64,000 nucleotides of DNA. Origin: Pseudonocardia sp. HH130629-09. GTDB taxonomy: Bacteria > Actinomycetota > Actinomycetes > Mycobacteriales > Pseudonocardiaceae. The notes below the pieces were generated by a model. That model worked only from the letters and a program-made list of their open reading frames with translations, had not been told where the DNA came from and searched no databases. The position numbers were made by a program, and so were the translations under genes. Positions 43,015 to 51,078 of this stretch are shown here, piece after piece; within the stretch, counting starts at the first letter, position 1, and the number at the start of each line of letters is the position of its first letter. The DNA is taken from positions 3,844,001 through 3,908,000 of the forward strand of contig NZ_CP011868.1 of NCBI RefSeq assembly GCF_001294645.1, read 5' to 3'.

Positions 43015-43715
43015 TGCTGCTCGGCGAACGAGGTGGAGACCACCCCCAGGTCGAGGGTCGGCTTGCCGGCCGTGGCCAGCTCGCGGCTGGTGACCAGGGT
43101 CTTCCCGGTCTTGCGGAGCTCGTCGAGGGTCGGCAGCCAGGTGTAGACGGCGTCGACGTCGCCGCGCTCCCAGGCAGCCAGCGCGGCCTGCGGCTGCAGG
43201 TCGATCAGCTGCACGTCGGTGGGCTTCAGGCCGGCCCGGTCCAGGGCGGCGAGCAGGCTGAAGTGCGAGGTGGACGCGAACGCGGTGGCGACCCGCTTGC
43301 CGCGCAGCCCCGCCACGTCGGTGATCCCGGTGGCGTCGCGCGCGACGAGCGCCTCGTTGTCGCCGGCGACGTCGAGCACGAACGCGACCTGGTACGGGAT
43401 GTTCAGCGGCGCGGAGAGCCCGCGGGCGACCGGGCTGGACCCGATCGCACCGAAGTCCAGCTCACCGGCGACGAACGCGGTGTTGATGTCCGCGCCGGAG
43501 TCGAACTTGGTCCACTGCACGTTCCAGTCGGGCAGGGCGTCCTCCAGCCAGCGGTTGTGCTTGGCGACCAGGTCGCCGCTGGGGAAGCTCTGGTAGGCGA
43601 TGCGGATGGTCGGCTTGCCGGAGTCCTGCCCGGCAGGGCCGACGGCGCAGCCGGCGAGGACGCCGACGGCCAGCAGGCCCACGAGCAGTGCGGTCAGCCG
43701 GGTGCGGATGGTCAT
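43015..43715 (-). pseudogene. tauA: TauA/SsuA-type binding lipoprotein, 3' truncated
   Basis: Begins MTIRTRLTALLVGLL with lipobox 'VLAGCAV'. Carries 'TIRIAYQSFPSGDLVAKHNRWLEDALPDWNVQWTKFDSG' and 'FGAIGSSPVARGLSAPLNIPYQVAFVLDVAG', characteristic of taurine-binding proteins, to 'STSFAEQHP', where it breaks into an ATPase fragment. About 234 of the usual ~330 residues remain. Its ATG overlaps the permease stop (ATGA), preserving the original operon order permease then binding protein. Confidence 0.87.
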
Positions 43716-44369
43716 GCTCGTCCCCTCCACGGAACGGTGCGGCGCTCGACGGCGCGCAGCAGCGCGTCGATCACCAGGCCGGAGATGCCGATCGCGAAGA
43801 TGCCGACGAGCTTCATCTGGCTGGGCATCGACGAGGCGCCGAAGATCACCCTGCTCGCGCTCGCCGCCTTCCCACCGGCGGCCGTCGCCACCACGGCGGC
43901 CGTCGCCGCCGCCCCGGTCGGGCTGGTCGAGGCGGCCCGCGCGCTCGGCGCGACCCGCGGCCGGGTGGTGCGGGACGTCATCGTCCCGTCGGCGCTGCCG
44001 GAGACCTTCACCGGCATCCGGCTGGCCGTCGGCATCGCCTACTCCTCGGTCGTCGCGGCCGAGCTGTTCAACGGCATCCCCGGCATCGGCGGGATGGTCA
44101 AGGACGCCAGCAACTACAACAACACCCCGGTCGTACCAGCAGGAAGAAGTATGCCAGCGGCGGCAGTGCCCGCAGGAACGTCAGCCACGGCTCCAGGACC
44201 CGGCGGACCCAGCCGACGGTGCCCATGAGCAGACCGACCAGCACACCGACGACCACACCGAGGACGACACCGGCCAGGACAGCGCGGTACGGGGGTCGAG
44301 CGCCAGGCGGCGCGGGGACGGGGGTGCGGCACGAGCCGCCCCGGACGGGGTGTCGGTGGACGCGGACAC
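43712..44369 (-). pseudogene. tauC: TauC-type permease with internal deletion and a 0.32-kb inversion
   Basis: Minus-strand pieces: N-terminus (GTG 44369, MSASTDTPSGAARAAPP) to about 44283; a deletion; 'VLAGVVLGVVVGVLVGLLMG...ALPPLAYFFLLV' to about 44134; and the C-terminus 'LVGIFAIGISGLVIDALLRAVERR' from about 43814 to the stop at 43712. The missing middle 'LGIDEAPKITLLALAAFPP...ELFNGIPGIGGMVKDASNYNNTPVV' is present between, but on the plus strand (about 43815-44133). Thus the central part is inverted in place. Non-functional as written. Confidence 0.85.
43815..44133 (+). other. Inverted internal segment of tauC
   Basis: Encodes the tauC middle on the plus strand while both flanks encode the rest on the minus strand. 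Junctions lie near 43811-43815 (GACGAG|CTTCAT) and 44130-44136 (GGTCGTAC|CAGCAG). Only short matching sequence is seen at the ends, so no recombinase site is obvious. Confidence 0.8.
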
Positions 44370-44591
44370 GGTGGACCTCTCGGCGGGCACGGGGCGCGGA
44401 CCGGCGCCGGGGTGGGCCGGGTCGTCCGCGCGCGGACGACGTGCCGGGGTCGGCCGCAGGCGCGGCCGTCGGCACGGGTGCGGACGAGGGCTCCGTCGTC
44501 TGAGGGCTCGCCGGTCACGGTTCGGGTGCAGCTCGCCCTCCACCGGGGCCCGCGGGAGCAGGGGCCGGCGGGCCGGACGGGGCGTGCACGG

Positions 44592-44663
44592 TCAGCGGCA
44601 GCCGACCGTGCACCGGGGACGGTGGCCGGACGTCGCCCGTCCTGCCGTCGTCCCCCGCGGCAC
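44592..44663 (-). CDS. Possible Cys-rich leader peptide of the tau cluster
   Basis: 23-residue ORF from GTG 44663 ending GHRPRCTVGCR-stop. It lacks the HVDL block but ends in Cys-Arg like the others and sits 222 nt before tauC. A promoter with ideal spacing ends 7 nt before the GTG. Here the Cys codons are TGC. Confidence 0.55.
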   Translation of the reverse strand: MPRGTTAGRATSGHRPRCTVGCR

Positions 44664-44670
44664 CGTAGAA

Positions 44671-44699
44671 CAGATACCGGACGGCTGTGCCGCGGACAA
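44671..44699 (-). promoter_or_regulatory. Putative promoter of the tau leader
   Basis: On the minus strand TTGTCC (44699-44694), 17-nt spacer, TATCTG (44676-44671), then 7 nt to GTG 44663. Confidence 0.55.
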
Positions 44700-44711
44700 G
44701 GACGGACCCAC

Positions 44712-45651
44712 TGAGCCTTTGCCAACTTGATCTGTGCTGGTCAGCGGCTCTGCGGCGTGGCGTGTCCGTGAATTGGTGAAGCTCCTGGTAGACGGGCGAT
44801 TGACTAGATCAACACGCCTGACCAGGAGCTTCACGTGCAGTCCTACCCGTCCGCGATGAACGTGTCCAGCCGCGTCATCCAACAGCTCGCCGACGCCCTG
44901 CGCGGCCACCGCAACCAGCTCGGCACCCGCTGGCGCAAGCTCTCCGCCGGCCGCCAGGCCCTGCTCGTGGTGGCGCATCTGCGCAAGAACGAGACCTACG
45001 CCGACCTCGCGGGCGGGTTCTGCGTCGGTACCTCGACCGCGTTCCGCTACATCCGCGAGGCGATCGCGCTGCTCGCCGACCTGGCCCCGAGCCTCGAGCA
45101 GGCGATCGAGGTCGCCCGCGGGAAGGCGTTCGTGATCCTCGACGGGAGCCTGCTGCGTATCGACCGGGTCGGGATGGGATCGGACTACAACGCCGGCTTC
45201 TACTCCGGCAAGCACAAGTGCCACGGCGTGAACGTGCAGGTCATCGCCGACCCGGCCGGCCGGCTGGTGTGGATCTCACCGGCGCTGCCCGGTGCCCGTC
45301 ACGACATCGCCGCGGCCCGCCAGCACGGGATCATCGACGCCCTCGCCGACGCCGGCGTTCAGGCGATCGCCGACACCGCCTACCAAGGCGCCGGCAAACA
45401 CGTCGTCGTCCCGCAGCGCAGGCGACGCCTGGACCGCGACACCGGCCGCTACCGGCCCCTGTCTGCAGCACAGAAGGAAGTCAACACCACTCACGCCCGC
45501 CAACGCGGGCCCGGTGAACGGGTCAACGCCGAGCTCAAGAACTGGCGGATCCTGCGGAAGATCTGCTCCAGCCCCAGCCACGCCACCGACCTCGTCGCCG
45601 CTGTTCAGACGCTCATGATCACCAACGTCTGATCAGGTTGGCAAACGCTCA
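44712..45651 (+). mobile_element. IS5-type insertion sequence, second type
   Basis: 940 bp with ends TGAGCCTTTGCCAACTTGATC and the near-complement ending at 45651. The end sequences are related to, but distinct from, the element at 3261. In both elements the right end is followed by CTGTC. Confidence 0.85.
44835..45632 (+). CDS. IS5-family transposase
   Basis: 265-residue DDE transposase: 'YADLAGGFCVGTSTAFRYIREAI' (helix-turn-helix), 'FVILDGSLLRIDRV' (Asp), 'AIADTAYQGAGKHVVVPQ' (Asp) and 'GPGERVNAELKNWRIL' (Glu). GTG 44835, or ATG 44856. Apparently intact. Confidence 0.92.
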   Translation: MQSYPSAMNVSSRVIQQLADALRGHRNQLGTRWRKLSAGRQALLVVAHLRKNETYADLAGGFCVGTSTAFRYIREAIALLADLAPSLEQAIEVARGKAFVILDGSLLRIDRVGMGSDYNAGFYSGKHKCHGVNVQVIADPAGRLVWISPALPGARHDIAAARQHGIIDALADAGVQAIADTAYQGAGKHVVVPQRRRRLDRDTGRYRPLSAAQKEVNTTHARQRGPGERVNAELKNWRILRKICSSPSHATDLVAAVQTLMITNV

Positions 45652-45788
45652 CTGTCAGGAACACCACGCACCGGCCCCGTAACACCGGCCGGACCGTCCC
45701 GGTCTCCCGACCGACGGGACGGAGACCCACGTTGTCCGGACCGCGGCCGCCCTTCGTCCACCGACAGGACGGGGGGGGCGGGCGTGGC

Positions 45789-45818
45789 TTGCCGCCCGTG
45801 GAGCGGATCGGACACGAT
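45789..45818 (+). promoter_or_regulatory. Putative promoter of the OsmC leader
   Basis: TTGCCG (45789-45794), 18-nt spacer, CACGAT (45813-45818), then 7 nt to the GTG at 45826. The -10 is weaker than in the other leaders. Confidence 0.45.
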
Positions 45819-45825
45819 CGCTCCC

Positions 45826-45900
45826 GTGACCGGAACCGCGCGCCTCGTCGCGCGCCTGCACGTGGACATGGGTCGTACCCGCTCCGCGCTCTGTCGCTGA
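45826..45900 (+). CDS. Cys-Arg leader peptide upstream of OsmC
   Basis: 24-residue ORF, GTG start, ending ARLHVDMGRTRSALCR-stop with TGT CGC TGA. It keeps the HVD..R..SALCR pattern. The OsmC gene begins 144 nt further on. The upstream side is the IS5-type element, whose insertion ends 175 nt before this ORF and spares the likely promoter. Confidence 0.8.
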   Translation: MTGTARLVARLHVDMGRTRSALCR

Positions 45901-46044
45901 CCCGGTCCCCTCGGCCCGCGCGGTGTCGCCCCGCGGGCCGGTCACGACGCACCGGTCGACCCGATCCCGGCCCGCCCCGGCGGTGGCGCCGGCCGGCTGC
46001 GCGCACCCGTTCCCGCCGCACCGACCTCGTCCGGGAGGACACCC

Positions 46045-46530
46045 ATGACCGCAGTCCGTCCGAAGCAGACCGTCGTTCCGTTCGTCGTGCACTCCGAGGG
46101 GACCGGGGTCTTCCAGACCCTGCGCCCCGAGGGCGACGCCGGGCACGTCTTCACCGCCGACGCCTACCCGGCCTTCGGCGGCGCCGACTCCGCGCCGAGC
46201 CCGCTGTTCTACGCACTCGGCTCCCTGACCTCGTGCAACCAGGTGACGGCGAGCCTGGTCGCGAAGGACCTGGGGATCCGCCTGGGCCACTGGACCTTCG
46301 AGGTGCGCGGTGACCTCGACACCGCGGTGCTCGTCGGTGGCGCCGAGGGCACCGCCAACTTCGACCGGGTGCAGGTCCGGGCCACCGTCGAGACCGACGC
46401 GACGCCCGAGCAGTTCGAGCGGCTGGTGTCGGAGACCGCGCGGCGGTGCCCGGTCACCCAGCTGTTCGAGCGCAGCGGCCTGGAGTTCACCAACGACTGG
46501 ACCCCGGTGGCGCTGCCCGACGCCGGCTGA
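46045..46530 (+). CDS. OsmC-family protein
   Basis: 161-residue OsmC/Ohr-type protein. Two cysteines in the expected places, C64 in 'LTSCNQVTASLVAKDLG' and C135 in 'ARRCPVTQLF', consistent with thiol-based peroxide chemistry. ATG 46045 follows GGGAGGA. Placed behind a Cys-type leader, it is probably expressed with the sulfur regulon; OsmC-like proteins often accompany organosulfur oxidation genes, perhaps against reactive sulfur or peroxides. The substrate is not known. Confidence 0.9.
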   Translation: MTAVRPKQTVVPFVVHSEGTGVFQTLRPEGDAGHVFTADAYPAFGGADSAPSPLFYALGSLTSCNQVTASLVAKDLGIRLGHWTFEVRGDLDTAVLVGGAEGTANFDRVQVRATVETDATPEQFERLVSETARRCPVTQLFERSGLEFTNDWTPVALPDAG

Positions 46531-46595
46531 CCCGGCACCGCCGTCCCGCTCCCCCGCCCGTCGCGCCGGGCACCGGCCGGTGGAAGGGGCGGGGG

Positions 46596-47696
46596 TCAGG
46601 CCGCGGCGGTGAACCCGGCCGCGCGGCCGGCGTCGGCGGGGCCCCACAGGGTCGTCGACACCTCGCGCCGCACCAGCGGCACCACCTCGGTGGCGAACCG
46701 GGTCAGCACCTCGTGCTGCCGCTCATAGGGCAGGACCGGGTTGACCGACACCGACTGGACGTCGTGGCCGTAGGCCCCGTGGTAGTCGAGGATCTTCGCC
46801 GCGACCCGCTCCGGGCTCCCGACCAGCGCGGGGCCGTGCGCCACCGCCTCCTCGACGGTCGCGAACGAGGTGGCCTTCCCGGGACGGTCGTCCCCGGCGT
46901 GCGCGGCCCGCAGCTTCGCGGCGAACCCCTCGTAGACGGGGCGGTACTCGGCGATCGCCTCGGCGTCGGTGTCGGCGAGGAACAGCCCGCCCGAGCCGGA
47001 GCCGACGTAGCCCCGCGCCGGGTCGTGACCGTGCTCGGCGAGCTTGTCGCGGTAGCGGTCGATGAGGACCTTGTAGTTCTCCCGCGGCTGCAGCGCGTTC
47101 GCCGAGAAGATCGGGTCGCCCCAGCGGGCGGCGAGGTCGACGGCGGCGGTCGAGGTCGCCGAGCCGTGCCAGATCCGGAACGGGCCCGCGAAAGGCCGTG
47201 GGAACGTCGTGATCCCGGCCTGGTCGGCGTGGTGGGTGCCGGACCAGTCCACCCCGTCCTCGCGCAGCAGGCGGCGCAGCAGCTCGTAGTTCTCGGTCAG
47301 GTACTCGTACTGGCGGCCCAGCTCGAGCCCGAACATCGGGAAGTGCCGGTCCTCGTTGCCCTTGCCGATCACGATCTCCAGCCGGCCACCGGAGAGCTGG
47401 TCGACCGTCGCGTAGTCCTCCGCGACGCGGACCGGGTCGAGCAGCGACAGCACCGTCACCCCGGTCGAGAGCAGGATCCGGGACGTCGCCTGGGCGATCG
47501 CGCCCAGCAGCACGGTGGGCGAGGACGAGACGAACTCGCCGGCGTGCCGCTCGCCGACGGCGTAGGAGTCGAACCCCAGCCGCTCGGCGAGCACCGCGGT
47601 GTCCACCACCCGGCGCAGCCGCTCGTGGGTGTCGACGATCTCGCCGGTCACCGGGTGCGGGGCGTGCGGAACGATGTCGAGAACCTGGAACCTCAT
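46596..47696 (-). CDS. LLM-class flavin-dependent oxidoreductase
   Basis: 366-residue LLM enzyme: 'FQVLDIVPHAPHPVTGEIVDTHERL', 'VGERHAGEFVSSSPTVLLGAIAQATSRI', 'VDQLSGGRLEIVIGKGNEDRHFPMFGLE'. ATG 47696 chosen because the family begins MRFQ. Divergent from the LLM at 48079. No leader peptide motif is found upstream. The position in the sulfur island suggests an organosulfur substrate, but the sequence does not identify it. Confidence 0.87.
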   Translation of the reverse strand: MRFQVLDIVPHAPHPVTGEIVDTHERLRRVVDTAVLAERLGFDSYAVGERHAGEFVSSSPTVLLGAIAQATSRILLSTGVTVLSLLDPVRVAEDYATVDQLSGGRLEIVIGKGNEDRHFPMFGLELGRQYEYLTENYELLRRLLREDGVDWSGTHHADQAGITTFPRPFAGPFRIWHGSATSTAAVDLAARWGDPIFSANALQPRENYKVLIDRYRDKLAEHGHDPARGYVGSGSGGLFLADTDAEAIAEYRPVYEGFAAKLRAAHAGDDRPGKATSFATVEEAVAHGPALVGSPERVAAKILDYHGAYGHDVQSVSVNPVLPYERQHEVLTRFATEVVPLVRREVSTTLWGPADAGRAAGFTAAA

Positions 47697-48078
47697 GGGA
47701 AGCACCGCCTCACGCGCGGCCGTGCCGCACGCGTCGTCACCGGACGTGCCGGGTGGGACCGGGCGCCGGCGGAGCGCAGGTGCGCCGGGGGCGTCGCGGC
47801 CGGACCGGGCCGTCGCGCTGTCCCGCGGACGGGCGGCGCGGCGGGGCGGCCGGCACGACGTCGACGGTAGCAAGCAGCACCGGGGTTGCGCCCCCGTCGC
47901 GCGCGGGGTGAGGATCGGCGGGCGACGGCGTCGCTCCGGGCCGGACCCGCCCGGAGCTCACCGCCCGAGCCCGCGCCCCGGCCCGCCCACGTCCCGCGTC
48001 GGGCTCGCCGGGGGCGCACACCCCTCGCCCCGGCCCGGTCGTCGCGACCGCCCCGGGCACGTCCGGAGGTCTGCCCCC
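47697..48078. other. Intergenic region between divergent LLM genes
   Basis: 382 nt, very GC-rich; no gene, leader motif or clear hairpin could be supported. Confidence 0.5.
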
Positions 48079-49176
48079 GTGCCCGTACCGCTGTCCGTAC
48101 TCGACCTCTCCCCGGTGCCGGCCGGTTCGACCGTCGCCGACGCCCTGCGCGACACCCTCGACCTGGCCCGCTCCGCCGAACGGGCCGGCTACGCCCGGTT
48201 CTGGCTCGCCGAGCACCACCTCAACCCGGGCGTCGCGGGGGCCTCGCCCGCCGTCCTGATGGGCGCCGTCGCCGCCGCGACCACCACGATCCGGGTCGGA
48301 TCGGGGGCGGTGCAGACCGGCCACCGGACCCCGCTGTCGGTGGTGGAGGACTTCGGGACCCTCGACGGGCTGCACCCCGGCCGGATCGACCTCGGACTCG
48401 GCCGCTCCGGCGGGCCGCGCCCGCCGGCCCGCGAACCGGACGGACGCGGCGACCGCGTCGTCGACGGCGTGCTGATCCCCGCCCCGGTGTCGCTCGCCGC
48501 GCTCGCGACCTCGCCCCGGTTCCGCGCCACGACGGTCGCGCTGCGCCAGCCCGGGGCGCAGGCGCCGCCGTACGAGGAGTTCCTCGACGCCGTCGAGGGG
48601 CTGATCGCCGGCACCTGGGCCCCGGGCGGGGTGCAGGTCCGGGCCGTCCCCGGCGAGGGGGCCGGCCTGCAGACCTGGGTGCTCGGCTCCAGCGGCGGTG
48701 AGAGCGCCGTGCTCGCCGGGCGCCGTGGGCTGCCGTTCGCGGCGAACTACCACGTCAGCCCGGTGACGGTGCTCGACGCCGTGGCCGCCTACCGGGAGGC
48801 GTTCCGGCCGTCGGACCGGCTGGACCGACCGCACGTGATGGTGTCCGCGGACGTCGTCGTGGGCACCGACGACGCGCACGCCGCCCGGATCGCGGCGGGA
48901 TTCGCCCCGTGGGTGCACAGCATCCGCACCGGGGTGGGCGCCATCCCCTACCCCCGCCCCGAGGACGCCGAGGCGCTCCCGGCCGACCCGGCGCTGGTGA
49001 CCGACCGGGTCGCGACCCGCCTCGTCGGCGGGCCGGCCACCGTCGCCGACGGTCTGGAGCGGCTGCGCGCCGTCACCGGCGCCGACGAGCTGCTCCTGAC
49101 CACCATCACCCACCGGCGCGCCGACCGGGTCGCCTCGCAGGAGCTGCTGGCGCGGGAATGGGCGACCCGGGCCTGA
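48079..49176 (+). CDS. LLM-class flavin-dependent oxidoreductase (MsnO8-like)
   Basis: 365-residue enzyme of the short-chain LLM group: 'PLSVLDLSPVPAGSTVADALRDTLDLARSAERAGYARFWLAEHH' and 'GSGAVQTGHRTPLSVVEDFGTLDGLHPGRIDLGLGRSGG'. GTG 48079 preceded by CGGAGG. It sits immediately before the leader/SsuCBAD operon on the same strand. Cofactor (FMN or F420) and substrate are not determined. Confidence 0.88.
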   Translation: MPVPLSVLDLSPVPAGSTVADALRDTLDLARSAERAGYARFWLAEHHLNPGVAGASPAVLMGAVAAATTTIRVGSGAVQTGHRTPLSVVEDFGTLDGLHPGRIDLGLGRSGGPRPPAREPDGRGDRVVDGVLIPAPVSLAALATSPRFRATTVALRQPGAQAPPYEEFLDAVEGLIAGTWAPGGVQVRAVPGEGAGLQTWVLGSSGGESAVLAGRRGLPFAANYHVSPVTVLDAVAAYREAFRPSDRLDRPHVMVSADVVVGTDDAHAARIAAGFAPWVHSIRTGVGAIPYPRPEDAEALPADPALVTDRVATRLVGGPATVADGLERLRAVTGADELLLTTITHRRADRVASQELLAREWATRA

Positions 49177-49253
49177 GATCCCACCCAGCGGGACGCACGG
49201 GAGCCGGCGGTCCGCACACCTCCTGTCACCCGTCCCGCGGTCCGGACACCGTT

Positions 49254-49283
49254 TTGTGAAGGTCCGGACGCCGTGGTCACCTG
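49254..49283 (+). promoter_or_regulatory. Putative promoter of the SsuCBAD leader
   Basis: TTGTGA (49254-49259), 18-nt spacer, CACCTG (49278-49283), then 5 nt to the leader ATG at 49289. Confidence 0.45.
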
Positions 49284-49288
49284 GTGGC

Positions 49289-49402
49289 ATGAACACCGGC
49301 CGGCGCACCCCGTCACGCACGGTCGCCGTCGGTCCGGGCCGGGACCTCACCCGCCGCCGCCACGTGGACCTGCTCCGCCTCGCCGGCTGCACCTGTCGCT
49401 GA
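49289..49402 (+). CDS. Cys-Arg leader peptide of the SsuCBAD operon
   Basis: 37-residue ORF ending RRRHVDLLRLAGCTCR-stop. Two cysteines (TGC, then TGT) precede the final Arg. The HVDLLR core is shared with the other leaders. It ends 102 nt before SsuC; the gap is C-rich. The ORF is longer than its siblings, with an extended Arg/Gly/Val N-terminus. Confidence 0.85.
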   Translation: MNTGRRTPSRTVAVGPGRDLTRRRHVDLLRLAGCTCR

Positions 49403-49504
49403 CCGCGGCGATCCCGCCGCGCCGTGCCGCCCGTGCCGCGGGCCGCCCCGTCGTGCGCCCACCCCTGCCCACCCCTGTCATCACCGTGAATCCCGGGAGC
49501 CATC

Positions 49505-50368
49505 GTGTCCACGACCTGGACCCCCGCACCGGCCGACGCCGGTGCACCACCCGCCACGCCGTCGTCGCCCGTCGTCGCACCCGTCGCCCGCCGGACCCGG
49601 CGCCACCCCGACCTGCGCCGCTGGATCTCCCCGGTCGCCCTGATCGTCGCGTGGCAGCTCGCGTCGTCGACCGGACTGCTCGCCGAGGACGAGCTCGCCT
49701 CGCCCCTGCGGGTGGTGACCGCCGCCGTCGACCTCACCCGCAGCGGGGAGCTGCCCGAGGGGCTGCTGGTCTCGCTCGCCCGGGTCACGACCGGGCTTGT
49801 CCTCGGCCTGGTCGTCGGGGTCGGGCTCGGCGTGGTCTCGGGGCTCTCGCGCTGGGGCGGGCTGCTCGTGGACCCGCCGGTGCAGATGCTGCGCACGCTG
49901 CCGCACCTCGGCCTGGTGCCGCTGTTCATCCTGTGGTTCGGCATCGGAGAGCTGCCGAAGGTGCTGCTCGTCGCGCTCGGCGTGCTGTTCCCGATGTACC
50001 TCAACGTGCACTCCGGGGTCCGCGGGGTGGACCCGAAGCTGATCGAGGCGACGTCGGTGTCCGGGTTCACCCGCGCCGAGCAGCTGCGCCACGTGGTGCT
50101 GCCCGGCGCGATGCCCTCCACGCTCACCGGCCTGCGCCTGGCACTGGGGATCGCCTGGCTGTCGATCATCGTCGCGGAGACGACGTCGGCCGACGCCGGA
50201 CTCGGCTACATGATCATGAACGCCCGCGAGTTCCTGCGCACCGACGTGATCGTCGTGGGCCTGGCGGTGTACGCGCTTCTCGGCCTGGCCACCGACGCCC
50301 TGGTGCGCCGGCTGGAACGCCGTGTCCTGGCCTGGCGCCCGGCCGGACCGGCGGGGGCCGACCGATGA
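49505..50368 (+). CDS. ssuC: SsuC-type sulfonate ABC permease
   Basis: 287-residue permease, polar N-terminal tail of ~38 residues, six helices; 'LGLVPLFILWFGIGELPKVLLVALGVLFPMYLN' and 'EATSVSGFTRAEQLRHVVLPGAMPSTLTGLRLALGIAWL' are textbook SsuC blocks. GTG 49505 preceded by GGGAG. Overlaps the ATPase start. Confidence 0.94.
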   Translation: MSTTWTPAPADAGAPPATPSSPVVAPVARRTRRHPDLRRWISPVALIVAWQLASSTGLLAEDELASPLRVVTAAVDLTRSGELPEGLLVSLARVTTGLVLGLVVGVGLGVVSGLSRWGGLLVDPPVQMLRTLPHLGLVPLFILWFGIGELPKVLLVALGVLFPMYLNVHSGVRGVDPKLIEATSVSGFTRAEQLRHVVLPGAMPSTLTGLRLALGIAWLSIIVAETTSADAGLGYMIMNAREFLRTDVIVVGLAVYALLGLATDALVRRLERRVLAWRPAGPAGADR

Positions 50369-51078
50369 GCGCCCGCGTGCACGACCTGGTCCGCGAGTTC
50401 GACGGCCGCCGGGTCCTCGACCGGCTGGACCTCACCATCGGCGACGGCGAGTTCGTCGCCCTCCTCGGCCGGTCCGGCTCGGGCAAGTCGACGCTGCTGC
50501 GGCTGCTCGCCGGCCTCGACGACACCTCCGACGCCGGGGTGTCGGGCACCGTCGAGGTCCCCGGCTCGGTCGCGGTGGCCTTCCAGGAGCCGCGGCTGCT
50601 GCCGTGGCGCACGGTCCGCGACAACGTCGCGCTCGGCCTGCACCGCGACCTGGGCGGCGACACCCCCGCCGGGGTCGCCGACGCCGCGCTCGCCGAGGTC
50701 GGGCTGACCGCACGGGCCGACGCCTGGCCGCTGACCCTGTCCGGCGGCGAGGCCCAGCGGGCGTCGCTGGCCCGGGCCCTGGTCCGCGAGCCGGACCTGC
50801 TGCTGCTCGACGAGCCGTTCGGCGCGCTGGACGCGCTGACCCGCATCACCATGCACCGGCTCGTCCTCGACCTGTGGCACCGGCACCGCCCCGGCGTGCT
50901 GCTCGTGACCCACGACGTCGACGAGGCGCTGCTGCTCGCCGACCGGGTGCTGGTGCTGACCGACGGCCGCATCGGCGACGAGCACCGCCCCGGCGACCGC
51001 CCGCGCGACCCCGAGCGGCTCGCCGCCCTGCGCCGCACCGTGCTCGACGAGCTGGGGGTCGCCGCCGATGCCGCGTGA
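50365..51078 (+). CDS. ssuB: SsuB-type ABC ATPase
   Basis: 237-residue ATPase: Walker A GRSGSGKST, Q-loop 'FQEPRLLPWRTVRDNVALGL', signature LSGGEAQRASLARAL, Walker B LLLLDEPFGALD, H-loop VTHDVDEAL. ATG 50365 overlaps the permease stop. Confidence 0.94.
   Translation: MSARVHDLVREFDGRRVLDRLDLTIGDGEFVALLGRSGSGKSTLLRLLAGLDDTSDAGVSGTVEVPGSVAVAFQEPRLLPWRTVRDNVALGLHRDLGGDTPAGVADAALAEVGLTARADAWPLTLSGGEAQRASLARALVREPDLLLLDEPFGALDALTRITMHRLVLDLWHRHRPGVLLVTHDVDEALLLADRVLVLTDGRIGDEHRPGDRPRDPERLAALRRTVLDELGVAADAA

Noticed and set aside
43712..44228. Plus-strand gene overlapping tauC
   Set aside because: The plus-strand frame contains true permease sequence only because the central tauC segment is inverted; its extensions are antisense to tauA and tauC and are not coding.
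47697..48078. Cys-Arg leader before the divergent LLM genes at 46596 and 48079
   Set aside because: I read all frames for a short ORF ending in Cys-Arg-stop and found none.
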